Positions 25,956 to 35,297 of a stretch of DNA of 64,000 bases are shown in pieces. The translations under genes were made by a program, and so were the position numbers. This DNA comes from Pseudomonas sp. GV071. Lineage in GTDB: Bacteria; Pseudomonadota; Gammaproteobacteria; Pseudomonadales; Pseudomonadaceae. The notes under the pieces were generated by a model. It saw nothing but the letters and a program-made list of their open reading frames with translations. It was not told the origin of the DNA and searched no databases. The DNA is taken from contig NZ_QAOJ01000013.1 of NCBI RefSeq assembly GCF_003050835.1, positions 62,001 to 126,000 on the forward strand, in the 5' to 3' direction. Positions within the stretch are counted from its first letter, which is position 1; every line of letters starts with the position of its first letter.

Positions 25956-27056
25956 TCAGACGTTGAAACGGAAGTGCATCACGTCGCCATCTTTGACCAC
26001 GTACTCTTTACCTTCCAGGCGCCATTTACCGGCTTCCTTGGCGCCGGCTTCACCTTTGAACTGGATGAAGTCGTCGTAGGCGATCACTTCGGCGCGGATA
26101 AAGCCTTTTTCGAAGTCGGTGTGGATCACGCCAGCGGCTTGCGGGGCGGTGGCGCCGACGCGGACGGTCCAGGCGCGGACTTCTTCAACGCCGGCGGTGA
26201 AGTAGGTCTGCAGGTGGAGCATTTCGTAGCCGGCGCGGATCACGCGGTTCAGGCCCGGCTCTTCCAGGCCCAGGGCCTCGAGGAACATGTCTTTCTCTTC
26301 GCCGTCATCGAGCTCGGCGATTTCCGCTTCGATCTTGTTGCACACCGGCACCACGATCGCGCCTTCTTCCTCGGCAATGGCTTTCACCACGTCGAGCAGC
26401 GGGTTGTTGTCGAAGCCGTCTTCGGCGACGTTGGCGATGTACATCACAGGCTTGGTGGTCAGCAGATGGAAGCCGCGCACGATCAGTTTTTCGTCGGCGC
26501 CCCAGTTCTTCATCAGGCTGCGCGCGGGCTTGCCTTCGGTGAAATGGTTGATCAGTTGTTCCAGCAGGGCCTTCTGCGCAACGGCGTCTTTGTCGCCGCC
26601 CTTGGCGTTGCGGGTAACTTTCTGCAGTTGTTTTTCGCAGCTGTCGAGGTCGGCGAAAATCAGTTCGAGGTCGATGATCTCGATGTCGCGCTTGGGGTCG
26701 ACGCTGTTGGAAACGTGAATCACGTTTTCGTCTTCGAAGCAGCGCACCACGTGGGCGATGGCGTCGGTCTCGCGGATGTTGGCGAGGAACTTGTTGCCCA
26801 GGCCTTCACCTTTCGAGGCGCCGGCTACCAGGCCTGCGATGTCGACGAATTCCATGGTGGTCGGCAGGATGCGCTTGGGGTTGACGATGGCGGCCAGAGC
26901 GTCAAGGCGCGGGTCGGGCATCGGCACGATGCCGCTGTTCGGTTCGATGGTGCAGAACGGGAAGTTCTCTGCCGCGATACCGGATTTGGTCAGGGCGTTG
27001 AACAGGGTGGACTTGCCGACGTTGGGCAGGCCGACGATGCCGCAGTTAAATCCCAT
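25956..27056 (-). CDS. ychF: Redox-regulated ATPase YchF
   Basis: This 366-aa Obg-family P-loop protein hydrolyses ATP rather than GTP and associates with ribosomes. The G1 loop GLPNVGKS is at residues 9-16 and the G4 motif is changed to NKIE, the basis of ATP preference. A coiled-coil insertion and a C-terminal TGS domain follow. The length is the family norm. It is downstream of pth, the common Pseudomonas pair, with a strong terminator after it. Confidence 0.97.
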   Translation of the reverse strand: MGFNCGIVGLPNVGKSTLFNALTKSGIAAENFPFCTIEPNSGIVPMPDPRLDALAAIVNPKRILPTTMEFVDIAGLVAGASKGEGLGNKFLANIRETDAIAHVVRCFEDENVIHVSNSVDPKRDIEIIDLELIFADLDSCEKQLQKVTRNAKGGDKDAVAQKALLEQLINHFTEGKPARSLMKNWGADEKLIVRGFHLLTTKPVMYIANVAEDGFDNNPLLDVVKAIAEEEGAIVVPVCNKIEAEIAELDDGEEKDMFLEALGLEEPGLNRVIRAGYEMLHLQTYFTAGVEEVRAWTVRVGATAPQAAGVIHTDFEKGFIRAEVIAYDDFIQFKGEAGAKEAGKWRLEGKEYVVKDGDVMHFRFNV

Positions 27057-27096
27057 GGTGTAATCCTCGCGGAAGAAATTTCGCTAAAAAGAGTGG

Positions 27097-27681
27097 TCAA
27101 GCCTTTTGGCTGTGCAGAAGTTTCATCGCCCGGTTCCATTCCCCGGCGTAAACCTCTGGCATCACGCCAAGGGCAAAGTCGATGCTGGCGTCCAGTTTCT
27201 CCTGTTCGGCGCGTGGCGCACGACCCAGAACAAAGCCGGAAACCTTACTGGCTTCACCGGGGTGGCCAATGCCAAGCCGCAGACGGTGAAAGGTATTCTG
27301 ATTACCGAGTTGCGCAATGATGTCGCGCAAGCCGTTGTGGCCACCGTGCCCGCCGCCTTGTTTGAATTTGGCGACGCCCGGTGGCATGTCGAGTTCGTCG
27401 TGGGCTACCAGAATGGCGTCTACCGGAATGCGGTAAAAACTGGCCATGGCTGCAACCGCCTGGCCACTGCGGTTCATAAAGGTAGTGGGGATCAACAGAC
27501 GAATATCGTGGCCTTGATGGCTGAAACGAGCCGTCAGACCGAAAAATTTGCGCTCTGCCACCAGATTGACCCGTTGGGCCGCGGCGAGACGCTCAACAAA
27601 AAGGGCCCCTGCGTTATGCCGGGTCTGTTCGTATTCAGCGCCTGGATTACCCAGGCCGACGATCAGTTGTACGGCAGTCAC
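27097..27681 (-). CDS. pth: Peptidyl-tRNA hydrolase
   Basis: This 194-aa enzyme releases tRNA from peptidyl-tRNAs that drop off ribosomes. The active-site residues are in place: N12, catalytic H22 (TRHNAG) and D95 (HDELD). It lies between rplY and ychF, the usual order, and is probably co-transcribed with rplY. Confidence 0.97.
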   Translation of the reverse strand: MTAVQLIVGLGNPGAEYEQTRHNAGALFVERLAAAQRVNLVAERKFFGLTARFSHQGHDIRLLIPTTFMNRSGQAVAAMASFYRIPVDAILVAHDELDMPPGVAKFKQGGGHGGHNGLRDIIAQLGNQNTFHRLRLGIGHPGEASKVSGFVLGRAPRAEQEKLDASIDFALGVMPEVYAGEWNRAMKLLHSQKA

Positions 27682-27712
27682 GACAGGAGCCCTTCCTTAG
27701 ACCCAGCGAGGA

Positions 27713-28318
27713 TTACTCGGCTGCGCCTTCTTCTTCTTTCGGTACGCGCGAAGCGTGGATGTTGGCAACTGGCAGGTCTTTGCCATGCGCCAGGGCAACC
27801 AGTTCAACGCCAGCCGGTACGACCAGGTCGGACAGGTGAACGATCTGACCGATTTCTACTTTGGCCATGTCGACGTTGATGAATTCCGGCAGGTCTTTAG
27901 CCTCGCAGGAAACTTCAACTTCAGCGGCGGTGTGGGAAACTTCGCCACCTTGCTGCTTCACGCCAACCGAAGATTCTTGGTTGATGAAGTGCAATGGAAC
28001 GTGAACGGTCAGTTTCTGGCCAGCCACTACGCGAATGAAGTCAGCGTGCAGTACGTGACCTTTAGCTGGGTGACGTTGCAGCGCTTTGATCACTACAGTT
28101 TCAGTCGCGCCGCCAACGGACAGGGCGATTACGTGGCTGTAGGCAGCTTCGTTTTCCAGCAGTTTGGCTACTTCTTTAGCCAGCAGAGTGATGGAAACAG
28201 GAGCTTTGTCACCGCCGTAAACTACGGCAGGAACTTGGGCGGCGAGACGACGCAGGCGGCGGCTCGCACCTTTCCCCAGGTCGGAACGCACTTCAGCATT
28301 CAGGGCAAAATCAGTCAT
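27713..28318 (-). CDS. rplY: 50S ribosomal protein L25/general stress protein Ctc
   Basis: This is a 201-aa long-form L25, binding 5S rRNA through its N-terminal domain (about residues 1-90), with the C-terminal Ctc beta domain and an acidic tail ending in EEEGAAE. The N-terminus carries the R-x-DLGKGASRRLRR basic region typical of the family. It sits between prs and pth. Confidence 0.96.
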   Translation of the reverse strand: MTDFALNAEVRSDLGKGASRRLRRLAAQVPAVVYGGDKAPVSITLLAKEVAKLLENEAAYSHVIALSVGGATETVVIKALQRHPAKGHVLHADFIRVVAGQKLTVHVPLHFINQESSVGVKQQGGEVSHTAAEVEVSCEAKDLPEFINVDMAKVEIGQIVHLSDLVVPAGVELVALAHGKDLPVANIHASRVPKEEEGAAE

Positions 28319-28384
28319 GGTGAATCTCCAAAATAAACTTCGCCGCCTGCATTGCTTGCGACCGGCAATGGTAGGCGGTGAGGC

Positions 28385-28408
28385 AAAAAGCCCCGCACGA
28401 GGCGGGGC
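28385..28408 (-). terminator. Terminator of prs
   Basis: On the minus strand GCCCCGC, a 5-nt loop and GCGGGGC are followed by TTTTT, about 40 bp after the prs stop. Confidence 0.85.
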
Positions 28409-28445
28409 ACTTTCGTTCTGCGTTATGCAGCCAGGGGTTTAGCCC

Positions 28446-29387
28446 TTAGCGGAACATCGCGCTGATCGATTCTTCGTTGCTGATGCGGCGTACCGCTTCA
28501 GCGACTACCGGCGCGATATCCAACTGGCGGATACGTTTGCAGGCTTGAGCAGCTGCCGACAACGGGATGGTGTTGGTCACCACCAGTTCGTCGAGCATGG
28601 AATTTTCGATGTTCTCGATGGCACGACCGGAGAGAACAGCGTGGGTTGCGTAGGCGAAAACCTTGGCAGCACCGTGTTCTTTCAGGGCCTTGGCCGCGTG
28701 GCAGAGTGTGCCGGCGGTGTCGACCATGTCATCCACGAGGATGCAGGTACGGCCTTCAACATCACCGATGATGTGCATCACTTCGGAGTGGTTGGCCTTC
28801 TCACGACGTTTGTCGATGATGGCCAGATCCACGCCCAGGGATTTGGCGACAGCGCGAGCACGCACTACACCGCCAATGTCCGGGGACACGATCATCAGAT
28901 TTTCGAAACGTTGATCTTCGATGTCGTCCACCAGTACTGGCGAACCGTAGATGTTATCTACCGGGATATCGAAGAAACCCTGAATCTGGTCGGCGTGCAA
29001 ATCAACAGTCAGAACGCGGTCGATACCGACGACGGTCAGCATGTCAGCCACCACTTTGGCGCTGATAGCAACGCGAGCAGAACGCGGACGGCGATCCTGA
29101 CGGGCGTAACCGAAGTAGGGGATCACGGCTGTGATTCGAGTAGCCGAGGAGCGGCGGAAGGCATCAGCCATTACCACCAGTTCCATCAGGTTATCGTTGG
29201 TTGGCGCGCATGTCGGCTGGATCAGGAAGACGTCTTTACCGCGAACGTTTTCGTTGATCTCAATGCTGATTTCGCCGTCGGAAAACTTTCCAACGGAGGC
29301 ATCGCCGAGTGGGATATGCAGCTGACGTACGATACGTCGCGCCAGATCGGGGTTAGCATTCCCCGTAAAGACCATCATCTTGGACAC
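28446..29387 (-). CDS. prs: Ribose-phosphate pyrophosphokinase (PRPP synthase)
   Basis: This 313-aa enzyme makes PRPP from ribose-5-phosphate and ATP for nucleotide, histidine and tryptophan synthesis. The ATP-binding FGYARQDR and the PRPP-binding VDDMVDTAGT motifs are present. The GTG at 29387 gives MSKMMVF, the same N-terminus and length as P. aeruginosa Prs. The frame stays open upstream through the tRNA-Gln gene, which is coincidental. Confidence 0.97.
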   Translation of the reverse strand: MSKMMVFTGNANPDLARRIVRQLHIPLGDASVGKFSDGEISIEINENVRGKDVFLIQPTCAPTNDNLMELVVMADAFRRSSATRITAVIPYFGYARQDRRPRSARVAISAKVVADMLTVVGIDRVLTVDLHADQIQGFFDIPVDNIYGSPVLVDDIEDQRFENLMIVSPDIGGVVRARAVAKSLGVDLAIIDKRREKANHSEVMHIIGDVEGRTCILVDDMVDTAGTLCHAAKALKEHGAAKVFAYATHAVLSGRAIENIENSMLDELVVTNTIPLSAAAQACKRIRQLDIAPVVAEAVRRISNEESISAMFR

Positions 29388-29433
29388 GCGCAGTACCTGC
29401 CGGCTGAGGGTATACCTGGATGAGTATAGAAAA

Positions 29434-29508
29434 TGGCAGGGGCGGCTGGATTCGAACCAACGCATGGCAGGATCAAAACCTGCTGCCTTACCGCTTGGCG
29501 ACGCCCCT
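29434..29508 (-). tRNA. tRNA-Gln (TTG)
   Basis: This 75-nt cloverleaf has acceptor AGGGGCG/CGCCCCT, anticodon loop TTTTGAT (anticodon TTG) and encoded CCA. It lies between ispE and prs, 33 bp after the ispE stop, and is probably co-transcribed with ispE. Confidence 0.95.
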
Positions 29509-29541
29509 GTAATGTGCAACTGGATGCTTAGCATCCGCTTC

Positions 29542-30393
29542 TCAGGACAGTTTTTGTAACCGCTGGTGCAACATCGAAACGTTACAACCTTTAGCAACAA
29601 ACCCTGGCAGGGAGGCTGGAAGTTGGGCCGCGACTTTATCAGCTTCGGCTTTGTTAGGGAAGCTCCCAAAAACACAACAACCAGTGCCGGTTAATCTAAC
29701 TGAAACAAATTTGTTTAGCAAGATCAAAGCGTTACGAACATCTGGGTAACGCTTCTCGACCACCGACTGACAGTCATTACGACCGCCCCGCTCGAGAACG
29801 GCCGACAATGTAATCGCCGGAGTATCGCGTGTCAACTCCGGGTCAGAGAAAATTTCTGCTGTGCTGACAGATACTTGCGGTATCGCCACGAGAAACCACG
29901 GTTCGTCCAACTTCACCGGAGTCAGCACTTCGCCCACGCCTTCAGCAAATGCGGCGTGTCCACGCACAAACACCGGTACATCGGCACCTAAACCGACGCC
30001 CAGTTCAGCCAATTGATCGAGACTCCAGCCCAGCTGCCAAATGTGATTGAGGCCGAGCAGAGTGGTCGCAGCATCCGAGCTGCCACCGCCAATTCCACCG
30101 CCCATGGGCAGCTTTTTTTCCAGCCAGATATCGGCGCCCAGACGGCAGGCGCTTTTTTCTTTTAGCTGGCGTGCGGCTTTTACGATCAGGTTGCTGTCGT
30201 GGGGCACCCCTTCAATTTCGCTATGCAAACGGATTTCGCCGTCGTCGCGCAGGGCGAAAGTCAGCTCGTCGCTGTAATCGAGAAATTGAAACAGGGTCTG
30301 CAACTGGTGATAACCGTCGGCGCGACGGCCGAGGATATGCAGCATGAGGTTGAGTTTTGCCGGTGCCGGCAGTGTTAGGCGTACAGCTGCCAT
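29542..30393 (-). CDS. ispE: 4-diphosphocytidyl-2-C-methyl-D-erythritol kinase
   Basis: This 283-aa GHMP kinase of the MEP isoprenoid pathway phosphorylates CDP-methylerythritol. The N-terminal PAPAKLNL and the ATP-binding GGGIGGGSSDA motifs are clear. Its start overlaps the lolB stop region, so the two are coupled. Confidence 0.97.
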   Translation of the reverse strand: MAAVRLTLPAPAKLNLMLHILGRRADGYHQLQTLFQFLDYSDELTFALRDDGEIRLHSEIEGVPHDSNLIVKAARQLKEKSACRLGADIWLEKKLPMGGGIGGGSSDAATTLLGLNHIWQLGWSLDQLAELGVGLGADVPVFVRGHAAFAEGVGEVLTPVKLDEPWFLVAIPQVSVSTAEIFSDPELTRDTPAITLSAVLERGGRNDCQSVVEKRYPDVRNALILLNKFVSVRLTGTGCCVFGSFPNKAEADKVAAQLPASLPGFVAKGCNVSMLHQRLQKLS

Positions 30394-31010
30394 TACTTGC
30401 CCAGCTGGCGCGGTTGCCAGTCCTTCACCACCAGGGTGACGTCGAGGTCGCGGCCGTGCAGCTTGATGCGCTCAGGCAGCCAGTAGCCGTTCTGCTCGGC
30501 GTAGCTGAGGTACTCCACGTCCCAGCCGTCCTGGTTCAGGCGCTGCAAGTGGCTCTCGCTGTCGAGGGTGACGGTGCTTTTGCTGTCCGGTGCGGGCAAG
30601 CCGCGAATCCACCAGGTCAGGTGCGAGATCGGCAGTTTCCAGCCGAGCTGTTGCTCAAGCAATTCTTCCGGGGTGTTCGCCTGGTAGCGTCCCTGATTGG
30701 CGACCTCCAGGGTGACATCGCCAGCATGCCCGGTCAGGCGGGCGGCGCCGCGACCCAGCGGGCCAGACAGGCGAATGTCGAAGTAGTCCTGGCGTTGCAG
30801 CCAGAACAGCGTGCCGCTGCCGGAGTCTTTGGGCGCGCGAATGCCCACCTTGCCACTGATTTGCCAACCATTGAGGGCGACGGTGCGCTCTTTATGGGCT
30901 TGCCATTTGGCCGGGTCGCCCTGGCCTTCCAGCGATTCATGAGAGGTGAGGCCGGCGCAGCCGCTGAGGGCGGCGAGCAGGCCGATAACAAGGAGGTGGC
31001 GCAAACGCAT
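30393..31010 (-). CDS. lolB: Outer-membrane lipoprotein receptor LolB
   Basis: This 205-aa lipoprotein accepts lipoproteins from LolA and inserts them into the outer membrane. It has a signal peptide ending in the lipobox LSGC (Cys at about residue 18). The mature part has the W-rich strands of the family (GKVGIRAP, GSGTLFWLQR). It is packed between the TPR lipoprotein gene and ispE. Confidence 0.95.
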   Translation of the reverse strand: MRLRHLLVIGLLAALSGCAGLTSHESLEGQGDPAKWQAHKERTVALNGWQISGKVGIRAPKDSGSGTLFWLQRQDYFDIRLSGPLGRGAARLTGHAGDVTLEVANQGRYQANTPEELLEQQLGWKLPISHLTWWIRGLPAPDSKSTVTLDSESHLQRLNQDGWDVEYLSYAEQNGYWLPERIKLHGRDLDVTLVVKDWQPRQLGK

Positions 31011-32738
31011 TTAAAGCTTCTCGGAACCGGTCAGGCGCAACAGGGTTTCGCGCAGGATGGTGTTGTCGGGTTGTTCTTGCAGAGCGGCGGCCCAGACTTT
31101 GCGCGCTTCCGGCTGTTTGCCATTGGCCCACAGCACTTCGCCGAGGTGAGCGGCGACTTCCGCATCAGGGAAACGCTCCAGCGCTTGGCGCAGCAAACGT
31201 TCAGCTTCGTCGAGGTTGCCGGTGCGGTAGTTGGCCCAGCCCAGGCTGTCGAGAATGGCTGGGTCATCCGGGCTCAGCTTATGGGCTTTCTGGATCAGGT
31301 CGCGACCTTCGGCGTAGCGCGTGGTGCGGTCCACCAGGGTGTAACCGAGTGCATTGAGCGCCATCGAATTATCCGGTTCGCGGCTAAGGATGGCGCGCAG
31401 GTCGGCTTCCAACTGGGCCAGGTCGTTGCGCTTTTCCGCCAGCATCGCACGGGTGTACAGCAGGTTGAGGTCGTCGGGGTATTGCTTGAGGGCCTTTTGA
31501 ATCACTGCCCAGGCGTCGTCGTAGTGCTGACGACTGGAATGGGCTTCGGCCTCAATCAGGTACAACTGGATGGCGAAGTCTGGCTGGCTGTCACGCGCTT
31601 CGGCGAGCAGTTTCGAGGCTTCGCTGCTGCGGCCGCGATCAAACAGGATGTTGGTCTGGCGCAACTGCGCCGGCAGGTAATCATTGCCGGGGCCGACCAG
31701 GCCGAATTCCTGCAGGGCGCTGTTCGGGTCCTTGAGTTCTTCGTAGGCGCGGCCAAGGTTGAAGTGGGCGGCGTCGACGTGGCTGTTACGTTCCACCAGG
31801 TCTTCGAGGTAGCCAATCGCTTCCTGCCAGGCTTCGGCTTCCAGGCAGACGAGTGCCAGGGAGAAGCGCAGGTCATCGTCATCGGGGAACTGCTGCACCA
31901 GCGAGGCGAACTCGGCTTTGGCGTCGTCCAGGCGGTTCTGTTCCACCAGCAGGCGTGCGTAGGCCAGGCGCAGGCGTTTGTCGTCCGGGTGTTGCTTGAT
32001 GCCTTTTTCCAGCAGCGGAATGGCTTCATCGCCACGCTTCATGCCTTGCAGCAAGCGGGCGCGCAGCAGCAGCGGGGCGACGTCGTGGGTCGCGGCCTTC
32101 TGCTCTTCGAGCAGTTGCAGCGCAGTGTCAGGGTGGCCGTCTTGCTGCAGGAGCAGGGCCTTGCCGAACAGCAGTTGGCCGTTGTCCGGGTATTTCACCA
32201 GCAGGCGGTCGAAGCTGTGCAAGAGACCTGCGCGGGTGTCCGGGTCGGTTTCGGCGGCAGATAAAGCGAGGAAATCGAAGTGGGTGTCGCCCTGGCCCTG
32301 CAGGACTTTCTCCATGTACACCATCGATTCGTCGTAGCGGCCGGCGCGTGCCAGTTGAATGGCCGCGGCGCGTTGCGCTTCGAGGTTGTCCGGGGCGTTC
32401 TTGGCCCAGATCAGCGAGGTTTCGAGTGCGGGCTCATCGGCGCCCAGGTATTCGGCAATCCGGAAACCCCGCTCGGCGACGCCGGCATCCTGGGTTTCGT
32501 TGGCTTGCTGAATGTAGTTTTCCAGGGCGATATCGAAGCGGTTGCGTTGCCCGGCAAGCTCGGCGGTCAGCAGGGAAAGCAGGGTTTCCTCGCTGAACGA
32601 GCCGTATACCTGGGGTTTGGCAACGGCAGCCGGCGCGGTGTCTTCCACCGGCGGTGAGCCGTCCTGGCTGGAAGGGCTCAGGCTGGCGCAGCCCCCGAGA
32701 AACAAGACGGCGGCGAACAATGGCAACGATTTATTCAT
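31011..32738 (-). CDS. TPR-repeat lipoprotein (PA4667-like)
   Basis: This 575-aa protein has a lipoprotein signal peptide (lipobox GGC at about residues 14-16) followed by roughly a dozen tetratricopeptide units across the rest of the chain. Orthologues occupy the same place beside lolB in Pseudomonas. Its molecular role is not known to me; TPR lipoproteins of this sort usually scaffold envelope complexes. The ATG at 32738, giving MNKSLPLF, is preferred to in-frame ATGs up to 32810, because it yields a correct lipoprotein signal. Confidence 0.88.
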   Translation of the reverse strand: MNKSLPLFAAVLFLGGCASLSPSSQDGSPPVEDTAPAAVAKPQVYGSFSEETLLSLLTAELAGQRNRFDIALENYIQQANETQDAGVAERGFRIAEYLGADEPALETSLIWAKNAPDNLEAQRAAAIQLARAGRYDESMVYMEKVLQGQGDTHFDFLALSAAETDPDTRAGLLHSFDRLLVKYPDNGQLLFGKALLLQQDGHPDTALQLLEEQKAATHDVAPLLLRARLLQGMKRGDEAIPLLEKGIKQHPDDKRLRLAYARLLVEQNRLDDAKAEFASLVQQFPDDDDLRFSLALVCLEAEAWQEAIGYLEDLVERNSHVDAAHFNLGRAYEELKDPNSALQEFGLVGPGNDYLPAQLRQTNILFDRGRSSEASKLLAEARDSQPDFAIQLYLIEAEAHSSRQHYDDAWAVIQKALKQYPDDLNLLYTRAMLAEKRNDLAQLEADLRAILSREPDNSMALNALGYTLVDRTTRYAEGRDLIQKAHKLSPDDPAILDSLGWANYRTGNLDEAERLLRQALERFPDAEVAAHLGEVLWANGKQPEARKVWAAALQEQPDNTILRETLLRLTGSEKL

Positions 32739-32937
32739 ATATAGGAAAGGGCGACTTACCTGCGGTTTGGGCATCATGACACAAGCCGTGGGGCAAAACC
32801 CATGGGGCAAGCGCCTATCTATGGTTGGCTCTGTACGAGTCAGGCTACCGGCAATTAGGACAATGGTCAGCGGTGGTTGTTCTCAATCTGGTGAAGTAGG
32901 ACAATTGGCGGCTTCCCGATTCTGTCAGCGACCCTGC

Positions 32938-34215
32938 ATGACCTTTCTTGCCCTCGGTATCAACCATAAGACCGCCTCGGTGGATGTCCGCGAACGTGTG
33001 GCGTTCACCCCGGAGCAGTTGGTTGATGCATTGCAGCAGTTATGTCTGCGCACCGCCAGCCGCGAGGCGGCGATTCTCTCGACCTGCAACCGCAGCGAGT
33101 TGTATATCGAGCAGGACAGCCTGACTGCCGATGGTGTGCTGGCCTGGCTGGCTGACTACCACAAGCTGAGCCTCGACGAACTGCGCGCTTGTGCCTATGT
33201 GCACCAGGACGATTCCGCCGTGCGCCATATGATGCGTGTGGCCTCCGGGCTCGACTCGATGGTGCTCGGCGAGCCGCAGATTCTCGGCCAGATGAAGTCT
33301 GCCTACGCTGTGGCGCGTGAAGCCGGCACCGTCGGTCCGCTGTTGGGGCGGCTGTTTCAGGCCACCTTCAGCACCGCCAAGCAAGTGCGCACCGACACCG
33401 CCATTGGCGAGAACCCGGTTTCGGTGGCCTTTGCCGCTGTCAGCCTGGCCAAACAGATTTTCTCCAACCTGAATAACAGCACTGCGTTGCTGATCGGTGC
33501 TGGCGAAACTATCACCCTGGTAGCTCGGCACCTGTATGAGCAAGGCGTAAAACGCATTGTCGTCGCCAACCGCACCCTGGAGCGCGCCAGCCAGTTGGCT
33601 GAACAGTTCGGCGCTCACGCCGTGCTGCTCTCGGAAATTCCCCAGGAGCTGATCCATAGCGACATCGTTATCAGTTCCACCGCCAGCCAGTTGCCGATTC
33701 TGGGTAAAGGCGCGGTGGAAAGTGCGCTGAAACAACGCAAGCACAAGCCGATCTTTATGGTCGATATCGCCGTGCCACGGGACATCGAGCCGGAAGTGGG
33801 CGAGCTGGATGACGTCTACCTCTATACCGTCGATGACCTCCACGATGTCATCGCCGAGAACCTGAAAAGCCGTCAGGGTGCCGCTCAGGCTGCCGAAGAA
33901 CTGGTGGCCATCGGCACCAGCGACTTTATGTCGCGCCTGCGCGAGCTGGCCGCTGTCGATGTGCTCAAGGCGTACCGTCAGCAAGCCGAGCGCCTGCGAG
34001 ACGATGAGCTGGCCAAGGCGCAGCGTCTGCTCGCCAATGGCGCTTCAGCGGAAGAGGCGCTGGCGCAACTGGCCCGCGGCCTGACTAATAAATTGCTGCA
34101 CGCCCCGAGCGTGCAACTGAAAAAACTCTCGGCTGACGGGCGCATCGATGCGCTGACCGTGGCTCAGGAACTCTTTGCGCTCGACGAGAGCACCACGGAT
34201 AAAACCCCGCAATGA
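32938..34215 (+). CDS. hemA: Glutamyl-tRNA reductase
   Basis: This 425-aa enzyme catalyses the first step of the C5 route to 5-aminolevulinate. The nucleophile is C50 in STCNRSELY. The NADPH-binding domain (LLIGAGETI) and the C-terminal dimerisation helix follow. The ATG at 32938 matches Pseudomonas HemA; the frame is open further upstream across the divergent promoter region. It is the first gene of hemA-prfA-prmC-moeB-murI. Confidence 0.97.
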   Translation: MTFLALGINHKTASVDVRERVAFTPEQLVDALQQLCLRTASREAAILSTCNRSELYIEQDSLTADGVLAWLADYHKLSLDELRACAYVHQDDSAVRHMMRVASGLDSMVLGEPQILGQMKSAYAVAREAGTVGPLLGRLFQATFSTAKQVRTDTAIGENPVSVAFAAVSLAKQIFSNLNNSTALLIGAGETITLVARHLYEQGVKRIVVANRTLERASQLAEQFGAHAVLLSEIPQELIHSDIVISSTASQLPILGKGAVESALKQRKHKPIFMVDIAVPRDIEPEVGELDDVYLYTVDDLHDVIAENLKSRQGAAQAAEELVAIGTSDFMSRLRELAAVDVLKAYRQQAERLRDDELAKAQRLLANGASAEEALAQLARGLTNKLLHAPSVQLKKLSADGRIDALTVAQELFALDESTTDKTPQ

Positions 34216-35294
34216 AAGCGTCACTGCTGAACAAACTGGACATGATCCACGACCGCTATGAAGAGCTGACGGCGCTGCTGGGCGACGCCGAAGTGATCAG
34301 CGATCAGAGCAAGTTCCGCGCGTATTCCAAGGAGTACGCTGAGGTCGAGCCGGTAGTGCAACTGCTGCTGGAGTTCCGCAAGGTCAACGCCGACATGCAG
34401 GGCGCCCAGGCGCTGCTCAAAGACAGCGACCCGGACATGCGTGAAATGGCCGAGCAGGAAGTGGCCGACAGCAAGGAATTGCTGGTCGATCTGGAAGCGC
34501 GCCTGCAACGCATGCTGCTGCCCAAAGACCCCAATGACGGTCGCAACGTGTTCCTCGAGGTGCGCGCCGGCACCGGTGGCGACGAGGCGGCGATTTTCTC
34601 CGGCGACCTGTTCCGCATGTACTCGCGCTATGCCGAGAAACGCGGGTGGCGGGTGGAAATTCTGTCCGAGAACATCGGCGAGCACGGCGGCTATAAAGAA
34701 GTGATTGCCCGTGTTGAAGGCGACAACGTTTACGCCAAACTCAAGTTCGAATCCGGCGCGCACCGCGTACAGCGGGTGCCGGAAACCGAGTCGCAAGGGC
34801 GCATCCATACCTCGGCCTGCACCGTCGCCGTGCTGCCCGAGCCCGATGAGCAGCAGGCCATCGAGATCAACCCGGCGGACTTGCGTGTAGATACCTATCG
34901 CTCCTCCGGCGCCGGTGGTCAGCACGTCAACAAGACTGACTCGGCGATCCGTATTACCCACATTCCGTCCGGTATTGTCGTCGAGTGCCAGGAAGAGCGT
35001 TCGCAGCACAAGAACCGCGCCAAGGCTATGGCCTGGCTGTCGGCCAAGCTCAACGATCAGCAGGAAGCTGCGGCGCACAAAGAAATCTCCGACACCCGCC
35101 GTTTGCTGGTGGGCTCCGGTGACCGTTCCGAGCGCATCCGCACCTACAACTTTCCCCAGGGCCGGGTCACCGATCACCGCATCAACCTGACCCTCTATAA
35201 CCTGGACGATGTGCTGGCCGGTGGCGTCGACGCGGTGATCGAGCCGTTGCTCAGCGAGTACCAGGCCGACCAACTGGCGGCGTTGGGGGACTGA
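34212..35294 (+). CDS. prfA: Peptide chain release factor 1
   Basis: This 360-aa factor reads UAA and UAG. The codon-recognition PxT motif is PET at residues 190-192 and the catalytic GGQ is at 235-237; Q237 is the residue methylated by the next gene's product. It overlaps hemA by 4 bp. Confidence 0.98.
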   Translation: MKASLLNKLDMIHDRYEELTALLGDAEVISDQSKFRAYSKEYAEVEPVVQLLLEFRKVNADMQGAQALLKDSDPDMREMAEQEVADSKELLVDLEARLQRMLLPKDPNDGRNVFLEVRAGTGGDEAAIFSGDLFRMYSRYAEKRGWRVEILSENIGEHGGYKEVIARVEGDNVYAKLKFESGAHRVQRVPETESQGRIHTSACTVAVLPEPDEQQAIEINPADLRVDTYRSSGAGGQHVNKTDSAIRITHIPSGIVVECQEERSQHKNRAKAMAWLSAKLNDQQEAAAHKEISDTRRLLVGSGDRSERIRTYNFPQGRVTDHRINLTLYNLDDVLAGGVDAVIEPLLSEYQADQLAALGD

Positions 35295-35297
35295 CCC

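Noticed and set aside
25950..27320. 456-codon plus-strand frame opposite ychF
   Set aside because: ychF is highly conserved on the minus strand; this frame has no domain.
29388..29675. N-terminal extension of prs through the tRNA-Gln gene
   Set aside because: The extension crosses a complete tRNA, and the GTG at 29387 gives the conserved Prs N-terminus and length.
30357..32264. 635-codon plus-strand frame opposite lolB and the TPR lipoprotein gene
   Set aside because: Antisense shadow; Val/Gln/Gly-rich without domains.
32857..32905. AGGACAAT repeated at 32857 and 32898 upstream of hemA
   Set aside because: Two 8-mers 41 bp apart could be chance. No symmetry or known regulator site supports them.
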